This document shows positions 58,622 to 64,000 of a DNA stretch of 64,000 nt, piece by piece (position 1 is the stretch's first letter; every line of letters starts with the position of its first letter). The DNA is from Cheiracanthium punctorium (Eukaryota > Arthropoda > Arachnida > Araneae > Cheiracanthiidae), in the NCBI GenBank assembly GCA_038373885.1, contig JAWZYV010000729.1:186001-250000 (forward strand). The letters run 5' to 3'. Both the position numbers and the translations under genes were made by a program. The notes beneath the pieces are model-generated. The model was given only the letters and a program-made list of their open reading frames with translations. It made no database searches and had not been told where the DNA came from.

Positions 58622-60767
58622 TACCTAATAGGCATTTCAAACATTTTTCGCAGCTATTTTGCTAATGACGTAACTTTTTGCTAGAGCTCGTTGAGTTGTT
58701 AGAATTCAGCCCCCCCCAAAAAAAAAGTATATCTGACAATAAGTATATGTACCGCCAAAAGGACGAATCCAAATGAACTAGTCGAGGAGGGGGTAAAGCT
58801 AGCGGAGTGAATGCGGTTACGGCAAGGAATGGTCAGTATGAATGCAGCGTTACTTCTTCAAAATTGCGTCGTAATAATTCAGCGTCCTACACACATCTGA
58901 CTGCCATCCCCATCAAGTAATGGATATGCCCATTTCCTCCTCTAAAACGGATGCTTACGTTTCCATCCAATCCGTGGTCAAATAGTATGGTCGCTGAAAA
59001 ATCTTAGTGCATTAAAGAAAATGCTTTGAATTTTTATAATAGTAAATTTTTACGTCAAACCTTCGTAATTAGATTTCTATCTCATTTTAAGCTCATGGCG
59101 TTATTCTCTGTTGCGACTGACTGACAGATGATAGGTTCTTGTAGGAGTGCCCTGGGCACTAGGCCTTTAACTCCAGTATGTAAAATCTTTGTAGGGTATT
59201 TTCAGTCTTGTAATGGGTCCCCAAACAGGACGGGTTGAGATGAATATCATTTAAGTACAGTAAGAAGTGGTCTGCATGAACAGTCCGGCCAAAAAGATGT
59301 TAAATAGGGGAAGGTTTTTCTTTAATTTTTTTATTTTTAATGCCGCAGTATGAAGTACGTTATTGTGGAGGATCAAATATGTCAAGATAAGGAGAGCATT
59401 TGGCGAGAACCGCCTTCGGTCTTTTGCTGTTAGATGGATCACGAAAGTCGTAATCCGGAAGTTCAGCAAGAATGTCGTTATTGATACTGGATATGTTATC
59501 GTAAAAGTTGACGGCAAGCCTGTGGATTGTGTGCTTAATCGGCTCAATGGCCAGGTCATTTAAGTTGCGATATCTAACATGAGTTACTGAAAGAAGGGGT
59601 GGGAAAACTTACGTTATTTTACTTTCCTACAGCAACTGATAATCTGGAAGTTTATTATTTCGCTCGAGGGGTAATTTTTTTTGTCAAAGCTTGTTAATTT
59701 GATTAGGATTTCCAATTCATTTTTAACTCATGGCATCAAGATGATTTTATTTATGATTGAATCTCCTGACATTAGAATGACGTCAATCTCACTATAATTT
59801 TAATTATTGAAGGCAAATAAATAAATGAATCTCACGTAATTCGCTTTTTACTCTATCGGATAATGCGTAAGCTTATTATTTCCACTATGCTGTGATCTTT
59901 AATATATCATAAAGGAATTAATACTAAAATTTTAGTAATGAAAGTTTGCCCTCGTAGAAAGGACGTCACTCTCACTAGCAACCCTTGACAAAAAGAAAGA
60001 AAATAGGATACAATTGCGTTATTTATAAAGGATTCCCATTCTTTAACAGTAGTGCTTGGCGGATTTTGGCTACGAATATAAGGCAATAAACAAAAAAATT
60101 TCGAGAAAATCGCATAAAACGTTAAATAAAAAATGTTCTAATTCGAATTTTGAAAGAAAAAAAAAACACACTTCGAAGTATGTCGGGATCCGACCTGGCA
60201 AAATCGCATACAAAAATTTGGTAGGTCGTCTCGGAGCTACACAACCGATTAACTAACATTTAACACTTAGTTTTATTTATATAGAAGAAACACAGAACTT
60301 CGAATTAACTCTTTAACCTGAAACAAGCCCTAAAATGAGAATGACTTTGTATAAAGCGGTCAGTGGAGCCACGGGATTTTTCAATTTTAGAAATTTCATA
60401 AAGAAAATCAAAAATAATCAAATCAAAAGTAAATCAACGTGATCTCCGGGCATGACTTCGGACGAGTCTTCGCAATTCAAGTAGAAATATTTTTTTTATG
60501 AACTAACCAAAGCCTTCTGACATCCTTTGTAAAACAAATTATTCTAATCCCCATCAGTACTGAAAGCTACATTTAAAAAAAAAAAAAAAAAAAAAACTTT
60601 CAAAAATGTTCAATATATTTTGGGACAATAAATACTATGCAACACAATGATTTGTTGAAAAAATAAAATTTTATTAAAGTTTAAGGAATACATAATCAGA
60701 ATACAGTAATTCTTCACAGCAGGATTGTGTATAACAAAAATTAATTAAATTCCTTGATAATACTTAC
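58622..60767. other. Intergenic or intronic, one unexplained ORF pair
   Basis: At 59251-59563 both strands are open for 66 (+) and 102 (-) codons, with wording such as RRAFGENRLRSFAVRWIT (+). I do not recognise either. The rest is AT-rich without features. Confidence 0.35.
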
Positions 60768-60826
60768 CACATAGGTGAAAACATTCCACTTGACTGCAAT
60801 CAACTGATCACTGCCCTTTGCATACG
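60768..60826 (-). CDS. Candidate exon of an unrecognised - strand gene
   Basis: On the - strand, acceptor attcttatag precedes 59 nt and donor gtg|gtaagta follows. It is phase 1 at the start and phase 0 at the end, and encodes YAKGSDQLIAVKWNVFTYV. The strong splice sites on both sides and lack of stops support it. It joins in frame with 62142-62204. No family recognised. Confidence 0.5.
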
Positions 60827-61120
60827 CTATAAGAATACGATTTATTAATTTAAAAAGAATAGTAATGATGGAAGAATTTTGAATTATTTAAGGTTTAAAA
60901 GCTAGATATGAAACTCGACATATCACCAACTTCAATATTAGAGTTATCATTTTGTGAATGCGGATACACAAGCATATTTAATTTTACAATTATTTTATTC
61001 AATGTATATGGCAGTTACACGACTTTAGAAGTCTTATTCAAAATGCTGTCATAAACACTTGGATTTAATGGTGGCGAAATAAACCTAAATGAAATGTTTA
61101 TACACCAAATGCCTATAAAG

Positions 61121-61453
61121 CAGCAGTTCTCAACCTTTTAACGTCGCGTCCCTCCCAACAAAGGCTAACTTACGGTGGCGCCCCCCCCCCTCACATTTTT
61201 TAGCATATATTCCGTTTTTTAATCTTTAACAATGAACATTTAGTCGAATTTTCTACAAAATATTGTAATCAGTAAAGTTTGAATGAACATTTTAAGTGAA
61301 AATGGATATATTTGAGTAAAAATGAGAATAAATAAGATGATTTTTTTAAAAACACGCATCCCTACTTGCTCTTTGGTTTTTCTCGCGCCCCCCCCCCCTG
61401 CAAACGCTCTGCGGCCCCCTTGGGGATCGCGCCCCACAGGTTAAGAAACGCTG
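61121..61453. mobile_element. hAT MITE (CAGCAGTTCTCAACC ends)
   Basis: Ends CAGCAGTTCTCAACC and GGTTAAGAAACGCTG, flanked by the exact duplication CTATAAAG at 61113-61120 and 61454-61461. Same family as 22725-23099. Confidence 0.9.
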
Positions 61454-62141
61454 CTATAAAGGATGTTTCAATCTATAGATCAGAAAAGTGAGGAATGGTA
61501 GAGGGAACAAAGACTGTTCAGAATCACATTGCAATGTGGGCCGGAAACATCGTTTTATGTAATGGGAAGTTGAGGTACAATGAAACATGCTATCTAAAAT
61601 CTATGGGATTTGTCACAGAAAATTGAAACTCACATCTATTATATAAATATATCTTCTAGTTACTGACATGATTTGGAGACAATCGCATTTTTACAACAAG
61701 AGATATAGGAAATTATTGGATTTTCATTATTGAAAGTAAATTTCGTTACTAACAGTAATTTTGTTTTACCTCCTTGTTTTCATATGTATAATTATTTATT
61801 TTTCACGTATTGTGATGATCACCATGGTCATGACCTTCATACTCAAGACAGAATTAAAAAAATAAATATTAGGAATTGGTAAAAATTCATTTCGTTTGTA
61901 GCCTCAATTAAGAGTATAAAGAAACACTTGTAGATGGGGTACAATAAAACATGTTTCATTACACTCCGGCGAATGGAATCACTTAAAATAAAGATGTTAC
62001 TATTAAATATTTAGATTGAGATCCCCATAGAGCACATAAAGCTAATAAAGAATTGCTTTCAAATCGCACCCTCTCTCTCTGCTCTCTTTTTATCTTCTTC
62101 AGACTCAAGATGGTGACAATCCTGATTGTCTTTTAACTTAC

Positions 62142-62204
62142 AATCCAAACAGTACACATGATGAGCTAGTCTCACGTAACATGAATGACACAAGCAGTAT
62201 CGTT
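62142..62204 (-). CDS. Candidate cysteine-rich exon of an unrecognised - strand gene
   Basis: On the - strand, acceptor aatcatttag precedes and donor t|gtaagtt follows. The exon is 63 nt, phase 1 to 1. It encodes RYCLCHSCYVRLAHHVYCLD, with four cysteines and closely placed histidines. Joined to 60826-60768 it makes a codon TCG and stays open. If the donor is skipped, the frame runs on to a stop at 62059-62061, with a charged tail, as an alternative terminal exon. No family recognised. Confidence 0.5.
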
Positions 62205-62623
62205 CTAAATGATTATATTTTAATCAACGAAAGTGAACTTAAATGTAAAAAAATGCATTCTATTGGGGATATAATACAACTTAAATCAAACTAAATGCGA
62301 AGTTCTGTACTTCAAATTTGTGCGTTCTTCAGGAACACACACTTAAAAAAAAACTCGAATTGTATTAAAACTACCACCCCCTGTTCCTTCGGTTGGTACA
62401 GAAAGGAACGCAGAAATGCTAATTTCTGATTTCGATTTAAGTAAATTTAATATAATAACATTGAAACAGACGGTTACTCATTGTACGTACAGTGAACTCA
62501 AAAGTGTTCAAAGCTTGTAACAAAATCAAATAAATGAGCTCGGAAGTAGATATTAGAAGAACGGTTTTTAGCACGTATTTTTATCCTATGGTTGAGAAGA
62601 AATTGGAAGTAAATAACTTAATT

Positions 62624-62745
62624 TAGAGATGGATGCAAGACCATGCGAGACGAGAAATGACTATGGTCTCGTCTAGCAGTTTTACATCGCAGTTTCGTTG
62701 CGCAAACGCGCGAGATCGTGAAGTCTCGTCAAGCGTCCATCCTTA
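62624..62745. mobile_element. hAT MITE relative of 55095-55200
   Basis: Ends TAGAGATGGATGC and AGCGTCCATCCTTA with internal GCGAGACGAGA words. No target duplication seen, so the borders are approximate. Confidence 0.5.
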
Positions 62746-62775
62746 ATTATCACACTAGAATCTGAAAGTGATTAA

Positions 62776-62830
62776 TCCTTTGAGGCGCAGTGTTCCCGCT
62801 CTGGGAACACCAAACTCTGACGTAAAAAAA
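62776..62830. mobile_element. piggyBac-like MITE end, truncated
   Basis: TTAA at 62772-62775 is followed by TCCTTTGAGGCGCAGTG and TTCCCGCTCTGGGAACACCA, matching the right end of 26076-26374 inverted. The remainder is lost. Confidence 0.65.
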
Positions 62831-64000
62831 AAGTAAAAATGCCTTCATTTTTACTTAAAAAGTAACGGCCGCTGTCAAGAGCTTGTTCGGCTATCTTCTC
62901 CTAAACCGTGGGGATTTGAATTTCGAGCAAAATGTCCACGGATTCGGAAAATTCCGAGGAACCTGATAAGCTGACTTAAATTTCGAAAATCGAATTATTT
63001 TAGAAGATATTATTAAAAAACGGAAAAAATAAAACAATGGTTGCCAGATTTGGCATAAAATCTTTCATTCCTTTACAACAAAGCAATTCCAAGTATGTAG
63101 AATCGCGTGAAATTGACAAACATGAAGTAGAATTACACCCATTTTACGCGAAATTAAAAATAACTCAATAAATAAATAACAAGTAGTGTGTTACACAAAG
63201 TTGACAATTTTCAAATAGTAAGTTCGCTTAGACAACAGGAGTTTAGAATTAGCGATTATTCGTTTTTCCAAAACAGAATAACTAATTGTAACTGATTTTA
63301 AAAGCGCCATCTTGGAATTAGGTACGATCTGGCAAAATGGTATCTTTCCAAGCAGGGTGAATCTAAACCACGAGTTCAAAAATGTTAGAACCCAATATCT
63401 TGAAAATGATAAATAATTGAAATGCAGATTATTTTAAAGCCGGTTGGGTCCAGCTGGAGTATTTGCTACCAGTAGAAATTTTTGGTGGAGTTAACTATGT
63501 TATTATAGCATTTTTAGTACACTTTGGATATTTCCCAGCTCGGAGAGATGATTTAATTCGTGGTGCTAAATACACCAAAGGATTATGTAAATGAAAATAT
63601 GGATAACGGTTTTTCGGGAACCTTAAATGAGCAGTCCAGGGTGGCTACAGAAATTGAGAAAAAAGTTCCCTGATTTCCCTGACTATCTTTATCAAATTTC
63701 CAGAACTAATTATATACATACCATAATCTTTCATGTAAATCACCATTGTGTATCATGCACCAACAGGTGAATGCTTCATATAGGGAAATAAATAATAGAA
63801 AACCACAAAAATGCTTAATATTAATCAAATTGTAGTTCAGTTTCATAAATCCAAACATAAAATTTAGTTGAACACTAAAAGACAATATGTAGCAGAAAGT
63901 TTCCTCGTTTTATAAAAATAGTGTTCAATTTTACGCGTAAGGATGACTGATCAAAATAAACTGGCCACCTAGTCAACTTATTTTATTTCAATCAATGTAT
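62831..64000. other. Right edge, nothing recognised
   Basis: AT-rich. CCAGGGTGGCTACAG at 63638 may be an isolated transposon end. No exon preceding 62204 could be supported here. Confidence 0.4.

Overview
The window is AT-rich, intron-rich eukaryotic DNA, most likely from an arthropod. The evidence is spliceosomal gene structure, a very dense load of hAT, mariner, piggyBac, Helentron-like, LTR and LINE relics, and a thioester-protein gene of an ancient invertebrate type. A chelicerate (spider, tick or similar) is my best guess, but the species cannot be fixed from the sequence alone.

One gene dominates. From about 7.4 kb to 43.2 kb on the + strand lie the last 19 recognisable exons of an alpha-2-macroglobulin/complement superfamily protein. 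They are phase-consistent, with GT/AG borders at every junction, and total 3135 nt (1044 codons plus stop). They encode, in order: the end of the MG6/bait-proximal region, a basic and acidic linker, the A2M (MG7) domain, MG8, the first CUB half, a thioester domain with intact GCGEQNM and a histidine 114 residues further on, the second CUB half, the receptor-binding domain, an acidic linker in one 405-nt exon, and a C-terminal netrin-like (NTR/C345C) module with six cysteines. The MG8 cysteines and the A2M-domain wording point to the CPAMD8 class. A stop at 43204 is followed 15 nt later by AATAAA. The N-terminal MG1-MG5 exons lie beyond the left edge of the window.

Region by region. 1-7.4 kb is intron filled with nested transposons, including a 4.7-kb hAT element with a decayed BED finger and an exact 8-bp target duplication. 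7.4-35.3 kb is exons, with MITEs in nearly every intron. 35.3-43 kb holds the last introns, with a 0.7-kb palindrome, an endonuclease relic, a GC-rich two-strand-open island and an LTR element with inverted ends. 43.3-45.6 kb is a three-level nest (hAT, piggyBac MITE, LINE reverse transcriptase) starting just after the poly(A) signal. 45.7-60.7 kb is repeat-rich DNA without a recognised host gene. It includes a roughly 145-bp satellite of about seven units, a 2.7-kb imperfect palindrome built of endonuclease-derived repeats, and a 1.2-kb element with a 9-bp target duplication. 60.7-62.2 kb has two phase-compatible candidate exons of an unrecognised gene on the - strand.

The thioester protein is expected to be secreted, to bind covalently to surfaces or proteases through its thioester, and to act in humoral immunity or protease control. 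The rest of the window is mostly mobile DNA in its introns and flank.
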